A DNA stretch of 64,000 nucleotides from Sinotaia quadrata (GCA_028829895.1 CM054180.1:110200635-110264634), one strand, 5' to 3'. Numbered from the stretch's first letter, positions 52,201-64,000 are shown. Notes: generated from the letters alone by a model not told the origin. Made by a program: numbers and translations.

Positions 52201-55200
52201 TTGAATTCTTGCGCAGGAGCAATAAACATACTTACTTACGTCGGATTTGACTGAGGCAATGGGTCTGTAGATCACGTGATAGAGACACGTGGTCTGCATG
52301 CTAGGAAGCATGTTCATATACCTTTGTACGGAATAAAATAGCATGTCTAGATTGGAAATATTACTGCAAATATCGAAATATTCTTAGAAGGGAACTGAGT
52401 CACTTTAAAAGATGACTGCAACTTTGCGGAGAATAAAAGGAGGAATAATACGCTCTGTACAGTAATCTGATTTTCACCTAGTGAAGGTTGTGCTGCATTA
52501 CTTTTGTTAATGCCGGTGTTAATTGAAAGATGTGTGGAAATTAAAATATATAATAATAATTGTTGTACGCGCGCAAAAAGTCCTGGCAGAATGCAAATGG
52601 ACGCTGATAATACGAGAATATAACAAAACAAGGATAGATTTTAATGTGAATAAATGCAACATAGCAATAATCCATTCCTACTAAAATGAAGCGATAGCAA
52701 GTTTATCTAGCACTGTTTATTTATTAATTTTTTTTTAATGCATCCGTAAGACACAAACAATATGACGTTACAAATTCACCACAATATATGCAATAAATAG
52801 CGAAATGATGTAACCTTACAAAGTACTTATAAAAGATATCCAAAAAATAATGTGGCATTTTTTCTGCACACCAGATATTAAGAGTATTTTTAAGGAATAA
52901 GCGTCATTTCTGTTATAAAATATCTTTAGAAGACTTGAATATCGTCTCACCCACCTACAGGAATTTCCCTGGGATTAGTTGAGATCAACGCAGGGCAGAA
53001 TGCAGCCAAATCAAACCCCAGTCCCTAAAAATAATACAGCAAAACTTGAAATAGTTTTTTTTTAAAATTGTGTAATTGCAATCATCTATAGCAAAAGAGA
53101 ACATTTAAGGTATAGAGTAATTAATATTTTGGTTACACTAATTTCATCTTTATGTTCAAATTTCATACTTTAACTGAATAAATAAAATAAAATTATTAAC
53201 AAAAATTAATTGCCAGCGTCAGTGTATATTTATTTTTAAGTTTTGGTGTTTTATAACAGCAAACATGTCATTAAGGAATTAGAATTGAAATGTTCAATTT
53301 CATATTTGTTGATTATCAAATACCTTGCAAGAAAAAGGTTAAAATTCTGATCAATTTGTAATTTTAAGAACATCCATCTTCATATCGATCAGTTTAAAAC
53401 TTCATAACAAAAGGATGTGACCTTGATCTCATTTTCCGCTAGAACCGAACTATGTAAGAATGGTGGCAAGATGGATTTTGAGATTTGAATTGATTTGGAA
53501 AGTTAAATATCTATTTTGTTTGAATTTATAATATTTCGGCCATTTTTGACCTAACAATATTAAAATAAAAGCATTTTTATTTTTAAACTTTTACAAATGA
53601 ATCAGTTTTCCTGTTATAAGTTAAACTAATCATACGCATTCTTTGTAGCAATAATAATATATAATTTATGCATGATTGTTGTTTTTGAAAGTAGTTTGTA
53701 AATGGGGTAAGACTATTTCAAAACTCAGAAGTGTCAATTATAATTTTTAGTTTTATTGGTTAAGGTGGTTAGGTAATTTTTTTTCTTAATTTAACCAAAA
53801 TAAAGTTGTTGCTTGGTAATAAATATAAATGTAAAATTTCTGATGTCAACATTTTACATTCCTTCCCACTGTGGGAAGCTATACACAACTGTATCATTGT
53901 TTTACAAGTACTTTGATGAGAATGTTCACATTTCTAATAATGGACCAATGCAGATCATAATTAGCTAAACTAAACAATTTCAATTGTCACTGAATATTGT
54001 GTAAAGTCTTTACTAGAGTTATAAGTATTTTGCTTTAACATTAGGTTTTATTTTTCTTTTAGTATATTTTATACAATTTTTGTTGCTGTTGAGCTCTCAG
54101 TTAGAATTGGTAACGAGGGAAACTTGGATGTATTTGTAACCAAACTGTGGTCACTATCAAGATAAGTACTAGTAAAATTCATTGTGGTGTACTTTTGTGT
54201 GCAACTGATCAGAATTTACGTTAAATGATAAAAGTTCAGCCCTATATAGTTAAGTATATTTTCAGAAATCAAAATGTATGCGCCCCAGTTTAAAGCAGGG
54301 CTAAAAAATTACATATAAAATGCAGATAATCTGAACTAAGCAATATATTTACCATGACTTACCACACTTTTTTTCATAATATAAATAATATAAATTAAGC
54401 CATGTGTAATACATTTCAGTAGCAACTATAGTCAAAATGAAATCAGTTATCAATTCCATATTGTGCATTAATTCATCTATGTCGCTGGTTGATTGTCGTG
54501 GTTTTCTTTCGAGAGTGTTTTCGCAATTTCTTTCAAAGTGTGATTTTTTCTTTTCTTTTACCTTCAAAAGCAATACAATGCTTTGCGATTCTTTGAAATC
54601 TACTTACCTGTGCTGTTTTATGTTTGTGCCCCAAATGGTATTTCTATAAGCATAGTTGCTAAGGACAGTTAGCGTACGACTATAGCCAGTCGTTGTTTTG
54701 CTTTTTTCTCAAAATGGACCCTATGGGTACCTGTATTCCCCTGACCAATGTTCAGTAGGTGATTGTTCGAAATTCGTACAGTTTGTACCATTAGAAAGTT
54801 TTCCTTCTAGTTTCTGCTTTTGCCAATATCTCCAAATGTCCAAAAATGACTTTAGGAATTTGTTTTGTAATGGCAGTAACAAGACAAAATCTCAAATAAT
54901 AATCATTCTTTTAATAATAGAAACATAGAAATATATAACCTTTACGAAAAATTAGTTAATGTTAATCCATTTATTACTCTAGTCGCAATTAACGTAGAAG
55001 AAAGTATCTTAAATACTGACATCTTAAAAAAATCTTGTAGCATAACATTTAGAGTGATAAAGTTTACAGTTTGATCAGTTCATATTCTTTTAGCATGTAT
55101 CTGGAAAAACCTTAAATATTAATTCGTGTATTCATCTAACACCGTAAATAATTGACAAGAAAGAAGCTTAAATACTGACTGTGTTAATGTAATAGCATAT

Positions 55201-56004
55201 AAGGTAGAATATATAGTATTAAATATTGATTGATAAATAACTTAATTCTAATGATCTATGTCTTACACTAAAACAGCTTACTTATTGATCAGTTACTTAT
55301 TCTAATGGCATATGACTTACAAGAAAACAGTTTAAATAATTGTCCACTGGGTGATTACGAACGAAGTTGAAAACCAAAGCTCGACAAACCGTGCCACTGG
55401 AAAAAAGATTGTGCAATAAATTAAATATATTTATTCCTATTGTTCAAACCCAAATAATAATAAAGAAGATTTGATAAAGTGATTAAACTTATAAAAGCTC
55501 TTACCGCTTGAAAATAATTAGACATAAAATATACACGGTTAACACCAACCACTTCAACGCAAAAGTAAATTATATGTAGTAATTACAAAAAAAGTATAAA
55601 AACTACTGAAACACAAAAGAACTAACTGTAATCATAATATCAAAAGCTACGTGAACAAAAAAAGAAAACAAGTGCAATATTTAAAAAAACAAAATTTAAA
55701 AATACTTAAATACAAAAAGAAAACTAAATATTATAATTATAACAAAAAACAACTATTAATACTATTTAAACACAAAAAAGAAAACTAAATGCAATAATTA
55801 TAACAAAATAAAGAAAATAATCTACTTGCAAAAAAGACAATATATAACAAATAACTATTTACAAAAGAGAATAATAAATAAAATTAATTTACAAATATAC
55901 AGTTAGGGCAAACGATATAAAAAAGAGAAACACACACGCGTCTCTACTACATTTTGACATTTTCAAATGCACTCGTTTGCCAACAAGTAACCTCCTTCTC
56001 TCTC

Positions 56005-56080
<76 letters not shown>

Positions 56081-56445
56081 TGACTTCGCAATCTTGTATG
56101 CAACATCTATGAACATTGGGACAGAGAGATAATTATGCATGAGACACAGATCAATGAGAGATAAAGAATCATTTAAACAAAAACACTGTAATAGTAGAAA
56201 ATCCACTGCCGGCGATAGTGAAAAAAACAATAAATCAGAGAGAGAGAGAGAAAAAAAATAATTCATGATGCGAGTTGATACATAAAAAAATTTACCAAAT
56301 AAAATACCTAACTAGACAGAAATTAATATGGATGGAGTGGTAGATAGATAGATAGATAGATAGATAGACAGACAGGCAGGCAGATAGATAGATAGACAGA
56401 CAGATAGATAAATAGATAGACAGACAGACAGGTAGGTAATATATG

Positions 56446-56481
<36 letters not shown>

Positions 56482-59400
56482 TAGATAGATAGATAGATTT
56501 TTCCAAAAAGAAGTACCTAACCAAAGATAAGGAATAAGAGAAGGAAGATTTAAAAAGAGAGAAAGAGGATTTACCTAAAGTTACATAACCAAAGAAGAAG
56601 AAGAAGAAGAAGAAGAAGAAGAGAGAGAGGAATAAAATATGTAAATACTTACCAAAGACGAAATCAGAGAAAAGGAAAAAGCGATGGAAATTATGTAACA
56701 ATTATTCATGTATCCTGAAAACCTCGACGTGAAATTGAAAAAATAAAGCTTAGAAGAAGGAGTGACCAAAAGGAGTGACCCCATTAATGCATAGTACCGA
56801 AAATTAATGAGCAAAAGGTCACGGAATCATGTGTGTTGTCAGTATAGGCAGATAAATGAATAGCAATAGGTAGGTTAAATGAATGGATGAATAAAGTGAA
56901 GATGAATGTACTTTTCTCTCTGGATTTGTGCTCTTTCTTGTTCTGCTTTCTCTCTGAACCACCGCTCACAGTTCTGTTAAACAGTGAATATGAAGATTAT
57001 ATAAAATGCTTTTATATATAGAACAAAAATCTGCTAAGAACATAATAGATATTTTTAGAAATAAGTATGTACTAGGATTAATCGGCTGCAATAAGCTTTT
57101 AGCAGAATTAAAAGTACTGGCAAAATATAGCTATCATATCTACCACAGATAGTTTATTATTGTTACTGATATTTTAATATATTGGGTTTCTTTACATTGT
57201 GTATTGCACAGCACTACTTCCGTATGCATGCTCGTTTCACATACTATTCCCCAGTCTTTAACTTGAAGAGATAAGGTTGACAGTTTCTTTTTCCATCTAA
57301 ATTAGTATGTTGTGCCACATTCAAAATAAAAGCCAGATGTTAATGTTAATGTTAATTTCAAATAGAAATTTATCAGCGCCTATTTTGTAACCATCTAAAG
57401 TCTTGTGCTGCTTTTAATCTAAACTGAAAGTCCCAAGGCATCCTGTAATACAGATGATAACATATTGATTGCATTATTATTATCTCCCTTCTTCAAGACT
57501 TTGCAGACACTAGCAATTTAGTAATAATTATATTGTTTACAGTTAAACAGCATATTTTCACTGCTGTAGCAAAATAAAAAACTTGATACTTTTCTGTTAT
57601 AAACACAAATGAGTATTTATTGATCATTACAAAATATATTTTAAATACTATTTTTGTATAGTATTTCTTTGTTCGTTTGAAAACTTCGGTTAAAATATTG
57701 CTTTTTAAAAGTTTTCAAATGCATTAGCAGTTAAGCGGATTTATATATGTGTAAAAAAATTAAAAACTATATCGACTCTTGTGATTTATACTTTACTTGT
57801 AAACTTTTTCGTGTGTTGGCTCCATCCAGATAGTAAGTGATTCTTTTCTTGGAAATAGTTTGTGGACAGGTGTTCCATCGACAACTTGTAAGACCTAGGA
57901 ATCAAGTTCTTTTTAATTATTTGACATAAGTGAATTAAAAGGAATTTCATAACTACTTTGCTGGTTTCAGAGACATGAGGATAGACAGAATGGCATGTAG
58001 GAACAAACTTATATATCTGTTAGTTAATACAGCAACGCAATGTGAGCGGGGGGGATAGCAATTGTTGTCAAATGTATGAAACATATAACCAGTTATAATA
58101 TTTTTTTAAAACTATTCTGATTTTATAGCTGTTAGAGTGGAATACTAAATACTACATTTTTATAATTTTACATAATTTGCTTATTCTCTATCGCTCCCTC
58201 TGTCTATTAGTTCACAAGTTTGGCAGCCAATCATTCGTTCTTATGAACACTACAGCAAATCAGAAAAGGATAAGTCAGTATTCCGTTCTTATGAACACTA
58301 CAGCCATGGAGAAGATCCACTGATTAAATACATCATGCATGATCAGATCTGATTTGAAAGCTGTAGACTATAGCGAAGAGCGATGAAAAACGCGTCATCC
58401 TCAAGCATGTAAAAGGATTAGCACGTCACGCTTTGACGGATTAGTTCCACGTTAGTTACAAGCTTTAGGATTAAATTCAACGTTTCAAGTGAGAATGTAC
58501 TTTTTAAAATTACATTTAAAACTTCCATAAATTTAGAATTCAATAATCGAAATTTTTAATTAGTATTTATTTGTTTTTGTTTTCGTATAAAGATTATGTT
58601 TTCTCTCTTGAAATTAAGTATCAAAGCGTTCAGCTTCCAAATGTCCCTATCTAAATATCCAGCTTAAAAACATAAACATTCTAAATATCCAGTTTTAAAA
58701 CATAAACCAGTTTCAAAACATAAACATTGTTACATGTCCAGTATTTATTTAAAGACCCTGCTTAGGAATTTTACAGAACTTTAATTTAATTAGATAAATT
58801 AATTTCCCCTCTTTCCTTAAACAGACTGGATGCTCAAATTATCTTTCGTCTCATATGAAAATGCGCATTTGTAGTACAGACAAACAGATTCACGAACAGA
58901 CAACTTGTGTACAATAGTCGGTTTGGAAACCGTTAACACTCTCTTAAATCTTTATGCATTCAAAAGGTTCATTTAGCTCTGTCGATCCCCCATCCAAACC
59001 ACGAATTAGGTCTATATGCATAAAAATCACTACGAAAGAGGTATTAACAATAAAGAATTTAATAATTAATATTTAACAATAACAATCAATTACGAAGACA
59101 CAGCTTCAGATCTAAACTAAGGCGAGTTCAATCTGCTTGAGTGTTAGTGTTTAAAGAGTTATTTTTGCCAGCACTTTCGATTGATTCAGAGTTCGGTTTT
59201 AGTTACTCATCTTTCTCAGTAATCTTGATGTACACATGGTCTAAGGACAGTTCGATCCTTCCATGTATCAAGCAATGCTTGCACTGTACGATTGTAGCTT
59301 CCAGTAACCTTGTCGTCTCCCGACTTGTCACACTAGCGATCCGTCATAGCATAGCACCAACAACAATGGCGACACGGAATTGTACGTTGTTCGTCCAGAG

Positions 59401-62400
59401 TTGAGCAAAGGAACAAGCACCCAAGTGATGCGAAGGTGGCAATAATACGTAGAACGTATTATAAGGCAGAGAAGATGAAAACGAACCCGATCTGGAATAA
59501 TAGCGTGGTTTCTATGAGTGATTTGCGTTTACATTCGCAAATCATCCAAGCACGTGTGACTGATACAATGTGTTTAGTTTTAAATCTTCGACTATCATGT
59601 CTTTTACAATATATTTATATTCATAAAAGATACAATATAATTCACATGTGTGTTATTTTTAACATTACATGAACGTATGAATTTCAAACATTACTTCATC
59701 AAAAATGGAATTCATACAAAGAGAATAAAATATAATTCAAATTTAATATGAGTGCTTTACGAATTAACAATGAAATTACACACAAGAGAATCATTTGAAT
59801 TACATAGAAATTCGCAATGTGCACAGACGTTTCTGTGGCACAAGAGAATTAAGGTTTATACAAATTAAAGTTAAAAGTTACAATTAATTTATATACAATG
59901 AAATCTTTAGGCTTTAGTGATTCTATCGAATCATGTATGCTTGGAGGAAAATTATAATAATTTGCACACAATACATACATAAATTCATATACAAAAATAC
60001 AAATAGTAAAATGCAATATCATTGTAAGAAGTAGACGTGTTACCTTCTTAAAGTAGACTTTACTGCACAAGATACGGGTTCCTATGTTCCTTTCGACTCA
60101 GCAAGATATTCGGCGACTAGCAAGGTGCTCGTGTGTATGTGGGCCGGTCTGGGGTAGTGAGTAAAGAATATTACCGCGTCAAGAGTATTTATTGTAGTGC
60201 ATGAATGCATCACATGACTAGATCACGAGGTATGTTGTTGATTCGAACTTTCTTGACTGTTGGCTAAAGTTACATAACAAGGGATGAACTCACTATTGTT
60301 TTTTCCTCATGCGGTGCATGACGGGAGGGTTCTAACAAAGGAATTCAATTCGAATATGATATTCGAGTTTCGGATGTGGGTCAGAAGTCTGTCACAAACA
60401 TTCTAAACACCCTACTCCAAAACATCCCCAATCTATATACTCACCTCAAAACATAAACCACCTAAATATCCCGTTTCTAAACATATACTACCTATATATC
60501 CAGCTTTAAAAAAATCCACTTCTAAATATCCACCATTGAAATATTCAACTTCAAAACAACCACCATCGAAATATCCAGCTTCTAAACATAACCCATCTAG
60601 GAGCTTTAAATAGCCATCGTCTGAATATCCAGCTTCAAAACAGCCATCATCTAAATGTCCAGTTTCAAAACATCCACCATCTAAACACCCACCATCAAAA
60701 CATCCAGCTTCAAAACATCCAGCTTCAAAACATCCACCATCCATGTATCCATCTTCAAAGCATCCATCATCTGAATATCCAGCTTCACAACATAAACCTT
60801 CTAAACATCCAGATTCAAAACATTCACCATCAAAATATCAAGCTTCAAAACATACATATATAAATATTCAGCTTGAAAACATCCATCATCTAAATATCCA
60901 GCTTCAACACCTCTATATCATAGACATTCAGCTTCAAAACATCCACCATCTAAATATCCACGTTCAAAATATTCACCATCTAAATATCCAGCTTCAAATC
61001 ATCCAGCTTTAAGGCATCTACCATCAAAACATTTACAATCGAAACATCCACTATATAATCATTTAGCTTCAAAGATTTCATCTTCAAAATGATGTATGTG
61101 GTGGTGGAAATTTCCTCACATATTCAATATTCAATTTCCCCACATGTTCAATTTAATTTATAATTTTATGATAATATATTACTTGTAATTTTGTTATTCA
61201 GGATGCTATGATAAAGTTTATTTACTAAGTAAAGGTCGGGGACTGGTATAAGGTAGCTAAAATAGGTGTTTTGACTGAGCATAATTATGCGCATAGTCGT
61301 GAATAGGATTGGGTGTATGGTTATTGTTGTGTGGGACTGCTAGCTAAGTGGTATGAGAAGTCAAAAGGTAGACTAAATGGATTAAATCCACGTCTCGTTT
61401 TTGATCAAGTCTTCGTTATGTGCTATCTAATATTTAGACCGATGTAACTGTGAACTTATCTATGGATAGCTGACGTGTGTGGACAGAACGTGTGCGTAGA
61501 AGGTTTAAGAAAAACATAAATATTAGTTGGTTCTAAATATATTATTAAATTCGACTGATTAACAAAGTTAGTCAAAGTAGAAATGGATGGAGTCTCTACG
61601 CTGAGAAACCTCATGTGCGGTGCTAAGACTTTACTCTTTGCAAACATATTCTTCAGGTGAGATGTCCTGTATAGAGTCATTCTTGCTACAGGATATAGAT
61701 GTTAAATTTCTTAAAGGAACCGAAAAACGATAGCCCCATTGGCTGAAAAGAGAGTTTCAGTTGTTTGGTTTTGGGTGCCAATGTTGAATTTTCAATATGA
61801 AAGTGTTGAGAGTCATGCCAGTGTTGCTACATTGTCGCCAAGTGTCTTTCTCCAGTGTAAAAGGAATGATGATGACACTTTGTGACTGAAACTTCAGTTC
61901 TAGTCTAACAAAAACGCTAGTGAATACATGTTGCAGATAAATGAAGACCCATTAAAGATAGTATTAAAATGCATTAAAATTTACTGTTAACTTTTTATAT
62001 TATTAAATTCTTGTTAATTGTGTCTGTCTCGTGTACGTGGTAGTGCAGCGAAACTTCTATATGTTTGTTTGTTGTGAATTGTATTTGTAGTGATAGTGTA
62101 ATTATACCGTCCATAGTCTATAGATATCTATTTCCCCCCCCCCACTTCTATGGAATGGGGACCGTGAGTCTAACGACCAGCGACATCACCCATATTATCA
62201 GCGTAACAGTTGCTGATACATATATTTATAACCAGCTGTCTATACCTTGAATTGGCACTCTGTTTATGTGATATATTTTTAATTAGTAAATTTGATATAA
62301 TATATTATTATGAAGTCACCCCAAGATACCTCGTGACACAACACATCCACAATCTAAACAAACAGCAACTAAAACTTACATCATATACACATCCACCATC

Positions 62401-63556
62401 TAAACATCCAGCTTGAAATCAACCATATAACTTCAAAACGTCCATCTAAACATCCAGCTTGAAATCAACCACAGTATATAACTTCAAAACGTCCATCTAA
62501 ACATCCATCATCTAAACATCCTGCTTCAAAACATCCACTTTCTAAGTAATAAGCTTCAAAATATCCATCTAAATATCCAGCATAAAAACATCCAGCTTCT
62601 AAACAGCCACGATCTAAATATCCAGCTTCTAAACAGCCACGATCTAAACATCCAGCTTCTAAACAGCCACCATCTAAATATCAGCTTCAAAACGCTCAAT
62701 GTTAATCACCCGACATCTAACCGTTCATCTTCAACACAGCGTCAAACATATAGTGTCTAACTGTTCAGCGTCAAATACGCAGTGTCTAACTGTTCAGCGT
62801 CAAATACGCAGTGTCTAACTGTTCAGCTTCAAACACACAGTGTCGAACCGTTCAGCTTCAAACACACAGTGTCTAACTGTTCAGCTTCAAACACACAGTG
62901 TCTAACTGTTCAGCTTCAAACACTCAGTGTCTAACTGTTCAGCTTCAAATACACAGTGTCTAACCGTTCAGCTTCAAACATAGTGTCAAACACACCGTGT
63001 CTAACCGTTCAGCTTCAAACACACAGCATCAAATTTTCCATCGTGTAAACGTCAATGCCTGAACTTTGTATTTTATGCCTTATTCCCTCCCTTCCTTCCT
63101 TCCTTCCTTAAATTCCTCTCTAGTGATGCAGCATTTGTTTTGTATTTAAAATCTCCATTCAAGCCTTCCTTCCTTCCTTAAATTCCTCTCTAGTGATGCT
63201 GCATTAGTTTGTATTTAAAATCTCCATTCAAGCCTCACTCAGTCAATGTCGTCTTGTTCCATCAAATTCTCATATTCGAACGTCTTTCTTAAGTTACCAC
63301 TATAACTGATTTATTGAGTTATTAGATGGTGCATCTTATCGAAATTTTGTTTCATCTACTTCTGCTATACTGCCTAGCAATTATATTACACTTACTTTTG
63401 ATTTGTTATTGCATCTAAAGAAACAACAAAACATTTTTTTAGCAACAGTAGTAATAACCATGAAACACTGCATTTTACCAGCAATAATTTCTTCTGTGAG
63501 AGTTACACGAGCAAGATGGGGGAAGCCGAGCTCAGCAAGTTCAACATTTTCTTTAC
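49034..63556 (-). CDS. FPGS: Folylpolyglutamate synthase-like gene, C-terminal exons only
   Basis: FPGS adds glutamates to folates to keep them in cytosol and mitochondria. Read right to left, exons are 63556-63479, 57894-57797, 56973-56912, 53024-52955, 52293-52240 and 49275-49034. Phases join (1-1, 1-0, 0-2, then 0-1, 1-1, 1-stop) except across one missing exon. Landmarks in family order are a TEEIIAGL..C.W block, YYLDGAxT, a CERWF helix, [10 protein letters not shown], and the terminal [21 protein letters not shown], which matches the animal FPGS end closely. About 200 residues are visible; ATP- and folate-binding N-terminal exons lie outside the window. Oddities are WPGRxQ replaced by WNTCPQ, DGAHT replaced by DGANT, and no LLFN-TG-R exon. 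It may be a divergent paralogue, a decaying copy, or an intact gene with one unrecognised exon. Confidence 0.85.
49599..50363 (+). mobile_element. 5'-truncated non-LTR retrotransposon (RNase H and C-terminal zinc knuckle)
   Basis: An open frame from 49599 to a TAA at 50361-50363 encodes the end of a LINE ORF2. An RNase H domain (HIYTVGSK, then [17 protein letters not shown], then LTDSLTSL, then [14 protein letters not shown]) is followed by a [17 protein letters not shown] zinc-knuckle tail typical of Jockey/I-group elements. The reverse transcriptase and endonuclease are absent. The first catalytic Asp of the YTDGS motif is Val, and the segment normally carrying the His-containing PGH motif before GNE-x-AD is shortened, so the copy is dead. 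It lies antisense within the last intron of the FPGS-like gene. The 3' UTR may run to about 50.75 kb, but I cannot fix its end. Confidence 0.85.
50364..51717. other. LINE 3' flank and FPGS intron
   Basis: Perhaps LINE 3' UTR to about 50.75 kb, then unique AT-rich intron. Confidence 0.4.
51718..52036. repeat. 40-bp tandem array, eight copies
   Basis: The unit contains aatgagttgttcctaatgtg and actacagcag. It lies in the last FPGS-like intron. Confidence 0.94.
52240..52293 (-). CDS. FPGS: FPGS-like 54-nt exon
   Basis: The acceptor is ctagcatgcag and the donor is gtaagtaag, a strong site. The exon is phase 1 to phase 1. It reads [18 protein letters not shown] and continues into HHDDF of the last exon. 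This aligns with the segment ending CLEHQQHW in vertebrate FPGS. Confidence 0.78.
52955..53024 (-). CDS. FPGS: FPGS-like exon ([10 protein letters not shown])
   Basis: The acceptor is atttttag and the donor is gtgggtgag. The exon is 70 nt, phase 0 to phase 1. It encodes [18 protein letters not shown] and then REIPV, equivalent to the FD-x-A-x-FCPNL strand of animal FPGS. Confidence 0.85.
55988..56077. repeat. (CT)n tract
   Basis: About 90 bases with one interruption. Confidence 0.95.
56340..56497. repeat. (GATA)n/(GACA)n microsatellite
   Basis: Alternating blocks of GATA and GACA. Confidence 0.94.
56594..56628. repeat. (GAA)n microsatellite
   Basis: About nine GAA triplets followed by a short GA run. 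Confidence 0.93.
56912..56973 (-). CDS. FPGS: FPGS-like exon (CERWF helix)
   Basis: The acceptor is ctgtttaacag. The exon starts in phase 0 with [20 protein letters not shown]. This matches the helix after the LDGAHT motif (C-x-x-W-F). The donor I assume is gtacat at 56911, a weak site, so the 3' boundary is uncertain. Confidence 0.72.
57797..57894 (-). CDS. FPGS: FPGS-like exon (LDGANT motif)
   Basis: The acceptor is gattcctag and the donor is gtaaag. The exon is 98 nt, entering in phase 1 and leaving in phase 0. It encodes [16 protein letters not shown] followed by [16 protein letters not shown]. In the family the first part reads W-P-G-R-x-Q and the second D-G-A-H-T. Spacing is kept, but the PGR triplet and the His are substituted. 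Confidence 0.85.
58648..58735. repeat. Short block of the tccagcttcaaaaca repeat family
   Basis: Three decayed units of the same family found at 60.4 and 62.4 kb. Confidence 0.65.
58736..60419. other. Unassigned block between two arrays of one family
   Basis: A mixed-composition 1.7-kb sequence without a recognised gene. It may be an insertion into the array. Confidence 0.35.
60420..61085. repeat. About 18-bp array (tccagcttcaaaacatcc family)
   Basis: Units alternate agcttcaaaacatcc and accatctaaatatcc. The minus-strand Gly/Cys-rich frame is a by-product. Confidence 0.88.
61086..62384. other. Unassigned block between arrays
   Basis: Unique sequence, no exon recognised on either strand. Confidence 0.4.
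62385..62695. repeat. About 18-bp array, same family
   Basis: Repeated catccagcttctaaacagcc and catctaaacatccag units. Confidence 0.85.
62698..63030. repeat. 29-bp tandem array, about 11 copies
   Basis: The unit contains ctgttcagcttcaaacacac and agtgtcta. It shares agcttcaaa with the neighbouring array. Confidence 0.92.
63090..63233. repeat. About 71-bp direct duplication with (CCTT)n
   Basis: Two copies of taaattcctctctagtgatg and atttaaaatctccattcaag, each led by CCTT tetramers. Confidence 0.9.
63479..63556 (-). CDS. FPGS: FPGS-like exon (TEEIIAG block)
   Basis: On the minus strand the acceptor is tttgttacag and the donor is gtaaaa. The exon is 78 nt, phase 1 to phase 1. It encodes [20 protein letters not shown] then EEIIAG, and joins the next exon to give the TEEIIAGLTSCRW block that precedes the WPGR loop in FPGS. 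It is the first exon visible; earlier exons are not in the remaining 440 bases. Confidence 0.72.
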
Positions 63557-64000
63557 CTGTAACAAAAGTAGGATTGACGCTTATTATTAATGAATGAGCT
63601 TTCATGATTGGTAGTAATTATACCTGTAATAATTATTTATTATTGGGGATGAAGGATAGATGAATAAACGCATGGATGATGAATAAATAAATGGACAATA
63701 GGTGGATGAAAGGAGGATGTTTGTGATTGGTGGGATAATGATTTTGATTATGATGACTATAATTGGACTAAATTAATAATGATGCATGGGTGATATGATG
63801 ACAGTGACTTTGCTGTTCCTGATGATATTGAAAAGAAATTAAATTATATGCATTAATTGTCCACATAACTCTTAGCTCATACTGTCATAGTGCGGAAGTA
63901 TCGAAAATTCCCAATTGTTAATCTGGGCTTGAACCATGGGCTACTAACTAACTCTTTTATTTGACAACCACAAATCTCCACTTTTAGTCATACCTAAAAT
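63557..64000. other. Right edge, presumed FPGS-like intron
   Basis: A GATGAATAAA-type low-complexity patch and unique sequence. No further exon was recognised. Confidence 0.4.

Larger units (their letters stand above)
53025..56911 (-). other. FPGS-like intron(s) where one exon is expected
   Basis: A 3.9-kb stretch that should contain an exon for the LLFN-TG-R strand, entering phase 2 and leaving phase 0. I read the minus strand for FN and GDR codons and found no convincing match. Microsatellites lie at its right end. Confidence 0.5.

Noticed and set aside
54615..54670. Minus-strand segment with a good gtaagt donor as an FPGS exon
   Set aside because: The residues in the required frame do not resemble FPGS.
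56690..56815. A minus-strand [10 protein letters not shown] frame as the missing FPGS LLFN exon
   Set aside because: Gly and Asp of the motif are absent, the frame does not match the required phases, and flanking splice sites are poor.
60433..60744. Gly/Cys-rich minus-strand frame ([10 protein letters not shown] repeats) resembling a structural protein
   Set aside because: It is a direct translation of the 18-bp satellite with no start context or splice support.
63920..63965. tRNA B-box-like ggttcaagcc on the minus strand (possible SINE)
   Set aside because: No A box at the right distance and no second copy seen.

Overview
This is a eukaryotic, AT-rich, repeat-rich window. I infer an invertebrate, most likely a mollusc (gastropod-like). 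It has long introns with GT/AG junctions, a multi-ShKT secreted protein gene of a kind common in lophotrochozoans, a metazoan folylpolyglutamate synthase (FPGS) tail, an RNase H-bearing LINE remnant, and very many minisatellite and microsatellite arrays. Nothing looks bacterial or viral: there are no operons, tRNA, rRNA or CRISPR. The species is not determinable from what I can see.

Two real genes are supported, both by exon-by-exon reading with matching splice phases. (1) On the + strand, 28795-45177, six exons encode a 179-residue secreted protein: signal peptide, ShKT domain, Thr/Ser-rich linker, then two more ShKT domains. Every intron is phase 1. (2) On the - strand, 63556 down to 49034, six exons encode the C-terminal part of a folylpolyglutamate synthase. 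Its upstream exons lie beyond the right edge. The copy is unusual: two family-signature motifs are altered, and the exon expected to carry the LLFN-TG-R strand was not found. The two genes are convergent, with stop codons about 3.9 kb apart. Between them lies a 588-bp inverted-repeat (foldback/MITE-like) element. A LINE fragment sits antisense in the last FPGS intron.

Layout: 1-28.8 kb has no gene I can support. It is a chain of tandem arrays (units of 14, 31, 39, 41, 42, 51, 52, 53/56, 62 and 78 bp), dinucleotide tracts, a truncated second copy of the inverted-repeat element near 17.8 kb and a possible solo LTR just left of it. 28.8-45.2 kb is the ShKT gene, with large array-filled introns. 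45.2-49.0 kb is the intergenic stretch with the foldback element and a near-perfect 23-bp array. 49.0-63.6 kb is the FPGS gene with its LINE fragment and dispersed satellite-like blocks. Summing my intervals, tandem and simple repeats cover roughly 15 kb, about a quarter of the window. Many long open frames here are by-products of arrays whose unit length is compatible with three, not genes.
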